Shown piece by piece: positions 16,616 to 23,779 of a stretch of 64,000 bases of DNA. Made by a program: the position numbers and the translations under genes. The stretch is from Cedecea neteri. GTDB taxonomy: Bacteria; Pseudomonadota; Gammaproteobacteria; Enterobacterales; Enterobacteriaceae. The DNA lies in the NCBI RefSeq assembly GCF_000758305.1, contig NZ_CP009458.1:2046001-2110000 (forward strand). The letters are read 5' to 3'. Position 1 is the stretch's first letter, and each line of letters opens with the position of its first letter. The notes beneath the pieces were generated by a model. That model had not been told where the DNA came from, did no database searches, and worked only from the letters and a program-made list of their open reading frames with translations.

Positions 16616-17299
16616 TTAGAACAGGTAGCGAGTGCCAATAGTGAACTCGCTGGAGGCCAGGCGGGCCTTCATCTGCTCATCCTTCAGGCCGCGCACGTTG
16701 CCGAAGGTGTTATAGCCGCTTTCCACTTTCCCCATATCCACGTAGCGATAGCCCACGTCGAAGCTCAGGCGGTCGATTGGCGAGTAGCTAATGCCCGCGC
16801 CCAGCGAATAAGCGAGATTGTTTTGTGTGCTGTCGGCGTATTCCCGGGTGACGTTGCCCTGCCAGCCACCGGCCTTCACTTTCGCAATGCCCACGCCAGC
16901 GGTGCCAAACAGCGACACGCCATAGCCAATGTCGTAATCGCGATAGACGTTCAGCATCAGCCGTTCGGTGTTCAGCTTCAGGTGGTTGAGGCTGGTCGGG
17001 AAGGCGGTTGAGCCGCTGGTAAACTCAGTTTTCTGGCGAAAGGTGTATTCCCCTTCGGTGCGCCAGCCGTTGCCGTACTGGTAGCCCGCCGCCAGTGACG
17101 CGCCGCTGAGTCTGTCTTTCTCTTTACCGTCAACAAACTGGCCGACGCCGGGGCGGCTGCTGGTGTCCTGGTCGCTGGCGCGCTGCTCGCTGTGGACGTA
17201 TTTTGCCGAAGCGTAGTAGCCTTCATCGCTGGTGGCTGCGACGGCATGGCCTGCGCTCAGCAGAAGCGCCAGCGTCAGTAAGCTTTTCTTGTAATGCAT
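16616..17299 (-). CDS. Outer-membrane beta-barrel protein (OmpX/opacity-type)
   Basis: This 227-residue exported protein has a signal peptide (HYKKSLLTLALLLSAGHAVA). It has alternating aromatic and small residues typical of an eight-strand outer-membrane barrel. Strands are readable as ASLAAGYQYGNGWRTEGEYTF, TERLMLNVYRDYDIGYGVSL, and RLSFDVGYRYVDMG. The last residues, SEFTIGTRYLF, end in phenylalanine as required for BAM-dependent assembly. No specific function is evident: porin-like surface proteins of the OmpX, Ail or Opa type share this fold. It starts 18 bases after the HbpS/GlcG-like gene on the same strand and is probably co-transcribed with it. Confidence 0.78.
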   Translation of the reverse strand: MHYKKSLLTLALLLSAGHAVAATSDEGYYASAKYVHSEQRASDQDTSSRPGVGQFVDGKEKDRLSGASLAAGYQYGNGWRTEGEYTFRQKTEFTSGSTAFPTSLNHLKLNTERLMLNVYRDYDIGYGVSLFGTAGVGIAKVKAGGWQGNVTREYADSTQNNLAYSLGAGISYSPIDRLSFDVGYRYVDMGKVESGYNTFGNVRGLKDEQMKARLASSEFTIGTRYLF

Positions 17300-17317
17300 G
17301 TCCTGCTCCTTGTGGTG

Positions 17318-17815
17318 TTATCCCGCGTTCAATTCTTTCTCAATAGCTTTTAAGCCTTCCAGGGCGCAGGCCTGATCCAGATGTCCGCCCGGTGCGCCGC
17401 CGACGCCGACCGCGCCAATCACCTGTTCACCGGCCTTCACCGGCACGCCGCCCGCCAGCAGCAGGAAGCCAGGAATATCACGCAGGTTGGCCGCGCCCGC
17501 ATTGGACTGAGAGCCCTTCATCACGTTGTCGGTTGGGTTTTTGGTGGTCAGCGAGGTGAAGGCCTTCATGCGGCTGGCTTCCACGGTATGCGGCCCGGCG
17601 TTGTCCATGCGCTTCATTACCAATGGCGTACCGGCGCGATCGACCACGGTGACCGCCACGTTGTAGTTATCTTTAGCACAGGCCTGAAGGACGCTTTGCG
17701 CCAGCTTATCGGCAAGTTCAAGGGAGATGTTTTTCTGGCTCAGCACGCCGGTGGCGGCGCTGGCCGTGGAGGCAAGACTGCTCAGCAGCAGGGCGCTTAA
17801 CAGAAGACGTTTCAT
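17318..17815 (-). CDS. Exported HbpS/GlcG family (DUF336) protein
   Basis: This is a GlcG/HbpS-family protein, a small alpha/beta fold known in Streptomyces HbpS to bind haem and act as accessory sensor. The start at 17815 gives a clear signal peptide (MKRLLLSALLLSSLASTASA), so it acts in the periplasm. Family motifs are NYNVAVTVVDRAGTPLVMKR, AFTSLTTKNPT, FLLLAGGVPVKAGEQVIGAV and GVGGAPGGHLDQACALEGL. An earlier ATG at 17848 lacks support. It lies 92 bases downstream of a two-component system on the same strand and just upstream of a beta-barrel gene. That mirrors the HbpS-SenS-SenR linkage, although the kinases are of different types. Ligand unknown. Confidence 0.85.
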   Translation of the reverse strand: MKRLLLSALLLSSLASTASAATGVLSQKNISLELADKLAQSVLQACAKDNYNVAVTVVDRAGTPLVMKRMDNAGPHTVEASRMKAFTSLTTKNPTDNVMKGSQSNAGAANLRDIPGFLLLAGGVPVKAGEQVIGAVGVGGAPGGHLDQACALEGLKAIEKELNAG

Positions 17816-17907
17816 GATGTTGCTCCAGAGTTGTTGGCTATGGGGCAATACTATGCAACGAGGCTTTGGCGGGAAATTGGCGCGAACACCTAACTTTCCA
17901 GGTAGTT

Positions 17908-18525
17908 TTACTTAGTCTCTTTGGCGATGTCGCCGTAGGTTTTCAGCAGTTTGGGCAGGGAGTTGACTTCCAGTTTGGAGAAAATATTAGCGCGGTGAGC
18001 CTCCACGGTGCGCGGCGACAGCGAACACAGCTGTGCGATCTCCTTGCTGGAATAGCCCTGAATAAGCTGCTCCAGTATCTCTTTTTCCCGCGTGGTAAGC
18101 GTGGCCAGCTTTTCCTGCAGCGGCAGCCATTGCTGCCGGGCTTCAACCTTCGCTTTTTGTTGTTCCATTGCCGCGCCGACAACCTCGAACAGCAGATCGG
18201 CATCAACCGGCTTGGTCAGAAACTCAAAGGCACCGTTCTTAAAAGCCCGGCGGCACAGATCGATGTTGCCGTGCCCGGTCATGATTATCACCGGCAGCGC
18301 CAGGCCTTGCTGCGTCCACTCCTCCAGCAGCGTCAGCCCTGTTTTCCCGGGCATGCGGATATCGAGCAGCATGCAGCCGTCGAGCTGGCTGATGTCTCCG
18401 ACACTGTGCTGAAACGCCTGGGCGCTGTCAAAAGCCTGGGTTTGCCAGCCGACGGTGGCGAGCAGCAGACTCAGCGAGTCGCGAATGGCGGCGTCATCGT
18501 CAATCAGCCAGATACACGGGGCCAT
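17908..18525 (-). CDS. FixJ/NarL-type response regulator
   Basis: This 205-residue DNA-binding response regulator has a receiver domain at residues 1-120: acidic pair in LIDDDAAIRDS, phosphorylation site D55 in CMLLDIRMPGKTG, the MTGHGNID switch region and K in FLTKPVD. A LuxR-type helix-turn-helix follows, LTTREKEILEQLIQGYSSKE with SPRTVEAHRANIFSKL. The order MTGHGN...KPVD is typical of FixJ, StyR and TtrR regulators. Its ATG shares one base with the histidine kinase stop (TAATG), so the two are an operon. Likely targets are the HbpS-like and barrel genes directly downstream, but no site has been proven. Confidence 0.9.
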   Translation of the reverse strand: MAPCIWLIDDDAAIRDSLSLLLATVGWQTQAFDSAQAFQHSVGDISQLDGCMLLDIRMPGKTGLTLLEEWTQQGLALPVIIMTGHGNIDLCRRAFKNGAFEFLTKPVDADLLFEVVGAAMEQQKAKVEARQQWLPLQEKLATLTTREKEILEQLIQGYSSKEIAQLCSLSPRTVEAHRANIFSKLEVNSLPKLLKTYGDIAKETK

Positions 18526-19832
18526 TATTTCTCCTCATCCTTGAGCGGGAACCACAGGCGGAAGCAGGCCCCGCCCACTGATGTGTTGCTGGCCTCAATG
18601 GTGCCGTTCAGGCGCTGTACCAGCGTGTCCGCGAGCGCCATCCCCAGCCCGACGCCCTGCGCGCGGGTGGTAAAGAACGGGATAAAGACTTGTTCCAGCG
18701 CCTCAGGAGAAAGCCCCGGCCCGCCGTCGGTCAGCGTCAGCGTGATGCCGCTATTGTCCGAATTGGCCTCCAGGTGTATCCAGCCCGGGCTGTTGGTCTG
18801 GGCCTGAATCGCGTTGCTGGCGATGTTATGCAGGATCTGCTCCACCCACAGCGGCGGGGCATACAGCGGCGGTAGATCATCGGCAAAATGGCTGGTGGCG
18901 CGAATTTTGCCGCTGCTCAGTTCGTTATCCAGCAGTTTGCACACGCGCTGCCAGAGCGGCGGGAGATCGACCCGCTGGTACTCGGCGCGTTCGCTGGTGA
19001 GCTTCTGGCGGAACTGGCTGAGCAGGGCGTCGATGCGCTTTATCTGCAGCACGGCGGCGTCCAGCAGTTCTGGTACCTGGGACGGATTTTGCTGTTTGAT
19101 AAGCCGTACGGCTGCCTGGTTGTAGCTCATGATGGCGCTCAGCGGCTGGTTCAGCTCGTGCACCATGCCGGCCGCCAGTTCTCCCATAGTATTGAGGCGC
19201 GTCAATTCGGCATAGCGGGCGCGCAGGTCGGCAATGTCCCGGCGGCGTTTGTTGGCCTGATATTGTGTCAGCAAGTAGATAACCAGCGCCCAAAACAGTG
19301 CCGGGGACGCTATCAGCCACCAGGGCAGTTTCGCCCATGCCGGGCTGTCGCTGACCGAAACTAAAAACGGCTGCGTCGGGCTGGCCACGGTTTTATCCCA
19401 TTGCCAGTAACCCTTGTTGGCGCTGCCCTGTTCGCAAAGAATGGTGTTATTCCAGCTGATGCTGAGGTGTTGAAACGTCTTTTTCTCCCCCAGCGTGTCG
19501 AGCAGCGTCGGGAGATCGATCAGCAGCGAGAGGTTAGGGCGATTCAGCCAGTAGCGGCCATTGGCTTCCGGCACAATCGCCAGGCGAGGCTCCGGGTTAT
19601 CATGCCGCCGCCACTCGACTACCTGCGGCAGAATGTGCTGCACCTCAATCGTGTTTTGGCTGACGGGTAGCAGGGGAATGATGGCATCGTGCTGGGACAG
19701 CTTGACCGTGATTTCGCGGTAAAGAATGCGGAAGTCGGCGGATTTGTCTTCGTACTGCTGTTGCAAAAACCACGCACCAAGTCCCGCACAGCTAAGCAGC
19801 GTGAGCAGGAGCCAGCTGATTATCCTTAACAT
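18525..19832 (-). CDS. Membrane sensor histidine kinase partner of the FixJ-type regulator
   Basis: This 435-residue kinase has a transmembrane segment at residues 4-24 and a periplasmic domain of about 140 residues. A second membrane segment lies at about 171-190 (WWLIASPALFWALVIYLL). It is followed by a coiled linker and a HisKA domain with the phosphorylated H225 in GMVHELNQPLSAIMSYNQAA. The ATP-binding domain shows NIASNAIQAQ, LTLTDGGPGLS and FFTTRAQGVGLGMALADTL. HELNQPL-type kinases with FixJ regulators include TtrS and FixL. No PAS or known ligand fold was recognised in the sensor region. It is separated from fumA by a strong terminator. Confidence 0.9.
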   Translation of the reverse strand: MLRIISWLLLTLLSCAGLGAWFLQQQYEDKSADFRILYREITVKLSQHDAIIPLLPVSQNTIEVQHILPQVVEWRRHDNPEPRLAIVPEANGRYWLNRPNLSLLIDLPTLLDTLGEKKTFQHLSISWNNTILCEQGSANKGYWQWDKTVASPTQPFLVSVSDSPAWAKLPWWLIASPALFWALVIYLLTQYQANKRRRDIADLRARYAELTRLNTMGELAAGMVHELNQPLSAIMSYNQAAVRLIKQQNPSQVPELLDAAVLQIKRIDALLSQFRQKLTSERAEYQRVDLPPLWQRVCKLLDNELSSGKIRATSHFADDLPPLYAPPLWVEQILHNIASNAIQAQTNSPGWIHLEANSDNSGITLTLTDGGPGLSPEALEQVFIPFFTTRAQGVGLGMALADTLVQRLNGTIEASNTSVGGACFRLWFPLKDEEK

Positions 19833-19892
19833 GTGAAGTCCTTGCTTTGGCGTTGGCTGAAATGTGGCCTAAGTATGGGGGAACTTTGGGGC

Positions 19893-19920
19893 AAAAAAAA
19901 GCGGGCACCGTAGCGCCCGC
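19893..19920 (-). terminator. Rho-independent terminator after fumA
   Basis: Read on the minus strand, GCGGGCGCTACGGTGCCCGC is followed by a run of eight T. It ends the transporter-fumarase operon and separates it from the sensor kinase gene. Confidence 0.9.
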
Positions 19921-19943
19921 CTTATTATCAGTATTCACTGAAA

Positions 19944-21593
19944 TCAATGCTTGTTACAGCCCGCGCACTGTTTGTTCTGGATCTGCTGGAAGAAGTCGTT
20001 GCCTTTGTCATCCACCAGGATAAACGCCGGGAAGTCTTCCACCTCAATTTTCCAGATGGCTTCCATACCCAGCTCAGGGTACTCCACCAGTTCAAGGCTC
20101 TTGATGCTGTTTTGCGCCAGCACCGCCGCCGGGCCGCCGATGCTGCCGAGGTAGAAGCCGCCGTGTTTGTGGCAGGCGTCGGTCACCTGTTGGCTGCGGT
20201 TGCCTTTGGCCAGCATGATCATGCTGCCGCCGTTGGCCTGCAGCTGATCCACGTAGGAATCCATGCGGCCTGCGGTGGTTGGGCCGAGGGAACCGGAGGC
20301 GTAACCTTCCGGGGTTTTAGCCGGGCCAGCGTAGTAGATCGGGTGATCTTTCACGTACTGCGGCAACGCTTCGCCGTTATCGAGGCGTTCTTTCAGTTTC
20401 GCGTGGGCGATGTCGCGGGCCACGATGATGGTGCCGCTTAGCGACAGACGAGTGGACACCGGGAAGTCGGACAGCTGAGAAAGGATCTCTTTCATCGGGC
20501 GGTTCAGGTTCACTTTCACCGCTTCGCCTTCCCCGGCCTGGCGCAGCTCTTCCGGGATGTATTTGCCCGGATTGCTTTCCAGCTTCTCAATCCAGATGCC
20601 GTCTTTGTTGATTTTCGCCTTGATGTTGCGGTCGGCGGAGCAGGAAACACCCATGCCGATTGGGCAGGAGGCGCCGTGGCGCGGCAGACGAACGACGCGG
20701 ATATCGTGCGCAAAGTATTTGCCGCCGAACTGCGCGCCCAGGCCAAGCTTCTGCGCTTCTTCCAGCAGTTCTTGCTCAAGCTGGACGTCGCGGAACGCCT
20801 GGCCGTGCTCGTTGCCTTCGGTTGGCAGGCCGTCGTAGTAATGGGTCGACGCCAGCTTCACGGTTTTCAGCGTGGATTCAGCGGAAGTGCCGCCAATCAC
20901 AAACGCGACGTGGTACGGCGGGCAGGCTGCGGTCCCTAAGGTGCGCATTTTCTCAACCAGGTAATTTTTCAGCTTCGCCGGGGTGATCAGCGCTTTGGTT
21001 TCCTGGTACAGATAAGTTTTGTTGGCGGAGCCGCCGCCTTTGGCAACGCACAGGAATTTGTATTCGTCGCCGTCCACGCTGTAGAGATCAATCTGCGCTG
21101 GCAGGTTGGTACCCGTGTTCACCTCTTTGTACATATCCAGCGCGGCGTTCTGGGAATAGCGCAGGTTGTCTTCGATGTAGGTGTTGTACACGCCCTGAGA
21201 CAGCGCCGCTTCATCGCCGCCGCCGGTCCAGACGCGCTGGCCTTTTTTACCCATGATGATGGCGGTGCCGGTGTCCTGGCAGGTCGGCAGAATGCCCTTG
21301 GCGGCAATGTCTGAGTTACGCAGGAACTGCAGCGCGACGTATTTGTCGTTCTCGCTGGCTTCCGGGTCGCTCAGGATATCCGCCACCTGCTGCTGGTGTG
21401 CCGGGCGCAGCATAAACGCCGCATCGTGAAACGCCTGCTGAGCGAGCAGGGTCAGCGCCTGTGGCTCAACTTTAAGAATGGACTGGCCTTCAAATTCGCT
21501 GACGGAAACGTGGTCGCGGGTTAACAGATAGTATTCGGTATCGTCATGCGCCAATGGGAAGGGATTTTGGTAAACAAAAGGTTTGTTCGACAT
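19944..21593 (-). CDS. fumA: Class I fumarate hydratase (FumA/FumB type)
   Basis: This homodimeric, oxygen-sensitive [4Fe-4S] fumarase interconverts fumarate and malate, and may also act on D-tartrate as FumB does. The 549-residue protein opens MSNKPFVYQNPFPLAHDDTE, nearly identical to E. coli FumA/FumB, and is full length. Cluster cysteines lie in LPTCQDTGTA, TAACPPYHVAFV and HGASCPIGMGVSCSADR. GSLGPTTAGRMDSYVDQL marks the C-terminal domain. It ends QCAGCNKH. The gene follows a DASS antiporter by 55 bases and faces a fumarate reductase gene. It therefore probably serves anaerobic dicarboxylate use, the role of FumB, rather than the aerobic TCA cycle. Assignment as A or B is uncertain. Confidence 0.93.
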   Translation of the reverse strand: MSNKPFVYQNPFPLAHDDTEYYLLTRDHVSVSEFEGQSILKVEPQALTLLAQQAFHDAAFMLRPAHQQQVADILSDPEASENDKYVALQFLRNSDIAAKGILPTCQDTGTAIIMGKKGQRVWTGGGDEAALSQGVYNTYIEDNLRYSQNAALDMYKEVNTGTNLPAQIDLYSVDGDEYKFLCVAKGGGSANKTYLYQETKALITPAKLKNYLVEKMRTLGTAACPPYHVAFVIGGTSAESTLKTVKLASTHYYDGLPTEGNEHGQAFRDVQLEQELLEEAQKLGLGAQFGGKYFAHDIRVVRLPRHGASCPIGMGVSCSADRNIKAKINKDGIWIEKLESNPGKYIPEELRQAGEGEAVKVNLNRPMKEILSQLSDFPVSTRLSLSGTIIVARDIAHAKLKERLDNGEALPQYVKDHPIYYAGPAKTPEGYASGSLGPTTAGRMDSYVDQLQANGGSMIMLAKGNRSQQVTDACHKHGGFYLGSIGGPAAVLAQNSIKSLELVEYPELGMEAIWKIEVEDFPAFILVDDKGNDFFQQIQNKQCAGCNKH

Positions 21594-21648
21594 AGCTCGT
21601 TACTCCATAAAAATAAACCGCCGGAGGTTGCCCTCCAGCGGCTTTAAA

Positions 21649-23160
21649 TCAGAACATCAGGGACATCCACGGATAACCAATCACCAGCAGCGCGGCCAGG
21701 AACAGGCCACCGAAGATGGTGCCCAGGCGCCAGTAGTCTTTGGTTGGCAGGTAGCCGCTACCGTAGTAGATAGGGCTTGGGCCGGTGCCGTATGGGGTGA
21801 TGATGCCCATGATACCCAGCGAGGTCACCATCAGCAGACAGAACACTTCCATATTCATGCCTGGAATAGTGGAGGCGATGGTCAGCATCGCCGGCAGCAG
21901 CGCGGTAGTATGCGCGGTGGTGCTCGCAAACAGGTAGTGCAGAAGGTAGAACGCCAGCAGCAGGACAATGGTCGCGGTGCCTGGGGCGATGCCGGTCATC
22001 AGCGCGCCGCCTTCTTTACCCAGCCAGGAGATGAAGCCGGTAGAAGAGAGGCCATCGGCCAGGGCAACCAGGGTGGCGAACCAGACGAAGGTGTTCCACG
22101 CCGCTTTGTTATTTGTGATGTCGTTCCAGTTCAGAACGCCGGTCCACAGCATCAGCACGATAACCAGCAGAGCCGCGAGCGCAGGTTCAATCCAGCTTGC
22201 CGCGAAGATCCACATCACCAGCGCGGAGCAGACGAACACCAGCAGCAGGATTTCGTTGCGGGACAGTTTGCCCAGTTTTTCTAATTCACGGCTCGCCCAT
22301 TTTGGCACTTCGTCGTTCACTTTCACTTCAGGCGGGTAGAGCCAGTAAGCCAGCAGCGGCATGGTCAGCAGTAACAGCAGGCCCAGCGGCAGGAAGGCGA
22401 GGAACCACATCCCCCAGGAGATGTTGATGCCGACGATGCTTTTCACCAGCGCCAGCGCCAGCAGGTTAGGGGCCAGTGCAGAAAGGAACATTGAGCTGGT
22501 GATACAGGCTGCGGTGATAGCCACCCACATCAGGTAAGAACCGATTTTACGCGCGCTTGGGTCGTTAGGTTTTGAGCCGTACAGCGGCGGCAGGTTAGCG
22601 ATAATCGGGTAGATTGTCCCGCCGCTACGAGCGGTGTTGGACGGGGTAAACGGCGCCAGCAGCAGGTCGGCGAAGGCAATGGCGTAGCCCAGCGTCAGGC
22701 TGCGACGGCCAAGGTATTTCACCAGAATCAGCGCCAGGCGGCGGCCAAACTGGGTCTTATCGTAACCGGCAGCAAACATAAATGCGCCGAAGATAAGCCA
22801 GACGGTGGAGTTGCCGAAGCCGCTGACCGCCCATTTAAAGGAGGCTCCCGCCAGCTTGAATTTCGGGGCGGCCATTTGCTCCGGGCTGAACAGCAGCCAC
22901 TGGCTACCGAGCGAAATGACGACGATCCCGGTCAGGCCGATAACGGCGCCCGGCAGAGGTTCGAAGATAAGCCCGACGATGACGCCGACGAAGACAGCGA
23001 AGAAGTGCCAGGCGTACGGCGGCAGGCCGTCCGGAACCGGAACCAGCATCAGCAACAGCGCCACAATGATGGGCAGAGCCATCATCAGCCAACGTTTGTT
23101 GCTGCCTGCTTTTTTAGAGCTCTCTTTGAGCGGCGGTAGATTGGTGGTTATTACACTCAT
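21649..23160 (-). CDS. DASS-family anion:succinate antiporter (CitT/TtdT-like)
   Basis: This 503-residue inner-membrane transporter of the DASS/SLC13 family has about 12 hydrophobic segments. Family motifs are the substrate/cation loops SNTARSGGTIYPIIANLPP and STTAHTTALLPAMLTIAS, and TPYGTGPSPIYYGSGYLP near the end. E. coli relatives exchange citrate (CitT) or tartrate (TtdT) for succinate. Here the next gene is a fumarase and the divergent gene a fumarate reductase, so import of malate, tartrate or citrate against exported succinate is the natural reading. The exact substrate cannot be read from the sequence. An FNR box lies about 190 bases upstream. Confidence 0.9.
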   Translation of the reverse strand: MSVITTNLPPLKESSKKAGSNKRWLMMALPIIVALLLMLVPVPDGLPPYAWHFFAVFVGVIVGLIFEPLPGAVIGLTGIVVISLGSQWLLFSPEQMAAPKFKLAGASFKWAVSGFGNSTVWLIFGAFMFAAGYDKTQFGRRLALILVKYLGRRSLTLGYAIAFADLLLAPFTPSNTARSGGTIYPIIANLPPLYGSKPNDPSARKIGSYLMWVAITAACITSSMFLSALAPNLLALALVKSIVGINISWGMWFLAFLPLGLLLLLTMPLLAYWLYPPEVKVNDEVPKWASRELEKLGKLSRNEILLLVFVCSALVMWIFAASWIEPALAALLVIVLMLWTGVLNWNDITNNKAAWNTFVWFATLVALADGLSSTGFISWLGKEGGALMTGIAPGTATIVLLLAFYLLHYLFASTTAHTTALLPAMLTIASTIPGMNMEVFCLLMVTSLGIMGIITPYGTGPSPIYYGSGYLPTKDYWRLGTIFGGLFLAALLVIGYPWMSLMF

Positions 23161-23211
23161 AATGACACCGTTATAAGGAGTTAAGGATTCGTTTTATATT
23201 TCCGCTTACTT

Positions 23212-23224
23212 TAGTTTTTAAACT
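23212..23224. promoter_or_regulatory. Shared 13-mer TAGTTTTTAAACT, antiporter side
   Basis: TAGTTTTTAAACT contains AGTTT-TT-AAACT, a short palindrome, 52 bases upstream of the antiporter start. The identical 13-mer occurs at 23639-23651 upstream of the reductase gene. It is a candidate operator for the DcuR/CitB-type regulator encoded in the same island (inference). Confidence 0.4.
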
Positions 23225-23344
23225 TACTTTATTAATTAAATGTTCTTGGTTAGCGGTTGCGGAAATAGATATTCATCGCTTTTTATCGGCGGTGAATTAA
23301 ATTTTATGGATAGTTATATATTGCGCTTTCGGGGTATATGACAA

Positions 23345-23358
23345 TTGATCGAGATCAA
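23345..23358. promoter_or_regulatory. Perfect FNR box TTGATCGAGATCAA
   Basis: The sequence matches TTGAT-N4-ATCAA exactly. FNR activates anaerobic respiration genes, which fits fumarate reductase, fumarase and the succinate antiporter. It sits about 190 bases from the antiporter start and about 420 from the reductase start. Confidence 0.8.
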
Positions 23359-23638
23359 AAAAATAGATTCTGGTGATTCTTTTCGTAAAAAATAATAGTT
23401 CGCATTTCAGCAGGGTTATTTACGGCCAAAAGTTATCAGTTTGATCATTAAAAATGCGGTTCTCAGCCTCTTTTTTATGATTTTTGCTGACTCGATTCCG
23501 CTTCGCGCAAGGCCTGGCGTGTGTTTGCGTGCTGCATCTGTTAGGTAACCAAAATGTTATATTAATTTAATAAGCTGTTATCTTTTATATTTTAATTAAT
23601 AACACGTTGTGGGTAATTGTGTTATTACGGTTCTTCAA

Positions 23639-23651
23639 TAGTTTTTAAACT
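23639..23651. promoter_or_regulatory. Shared 13-mer TAGTTTTTAAACT, reductase side
   Basis: This is an exact copy of the element at 23212-23224, 128 bases upstream of the reductase start codon. Further AGTTT and AACTA half-motifs lie just to its right. Confidence 0.4.
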
Positions 23652-23779
23652 AACGTAAATAGTTTGGTAACTAAAAATAGTCTTATATTGTTGATATGCG
23701 AAATGGCCAATAACCAGAACGAAAATAGTGCCAGCAACCGAATTCTCAGTTTTAAATTTTAAAGTTTGGAGTCGACATT

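Larger units (their letters stand above)
23161..23779. other. Divergent regulatory region of the dicarboxylate island
   Basis: This 619-base AT-rich spacer separates the antiporter-fumarase operon (minus) from the fumarate reductase gene (plus). It holds a perfect FNR-type site and a 13-base element repeated near each start codon, described separately. No ORF, tRNA or mobile element was seen. The length suggests binding of several regulators, as at E. coli dcuB or citrate promoters. Confidence 0.8.
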
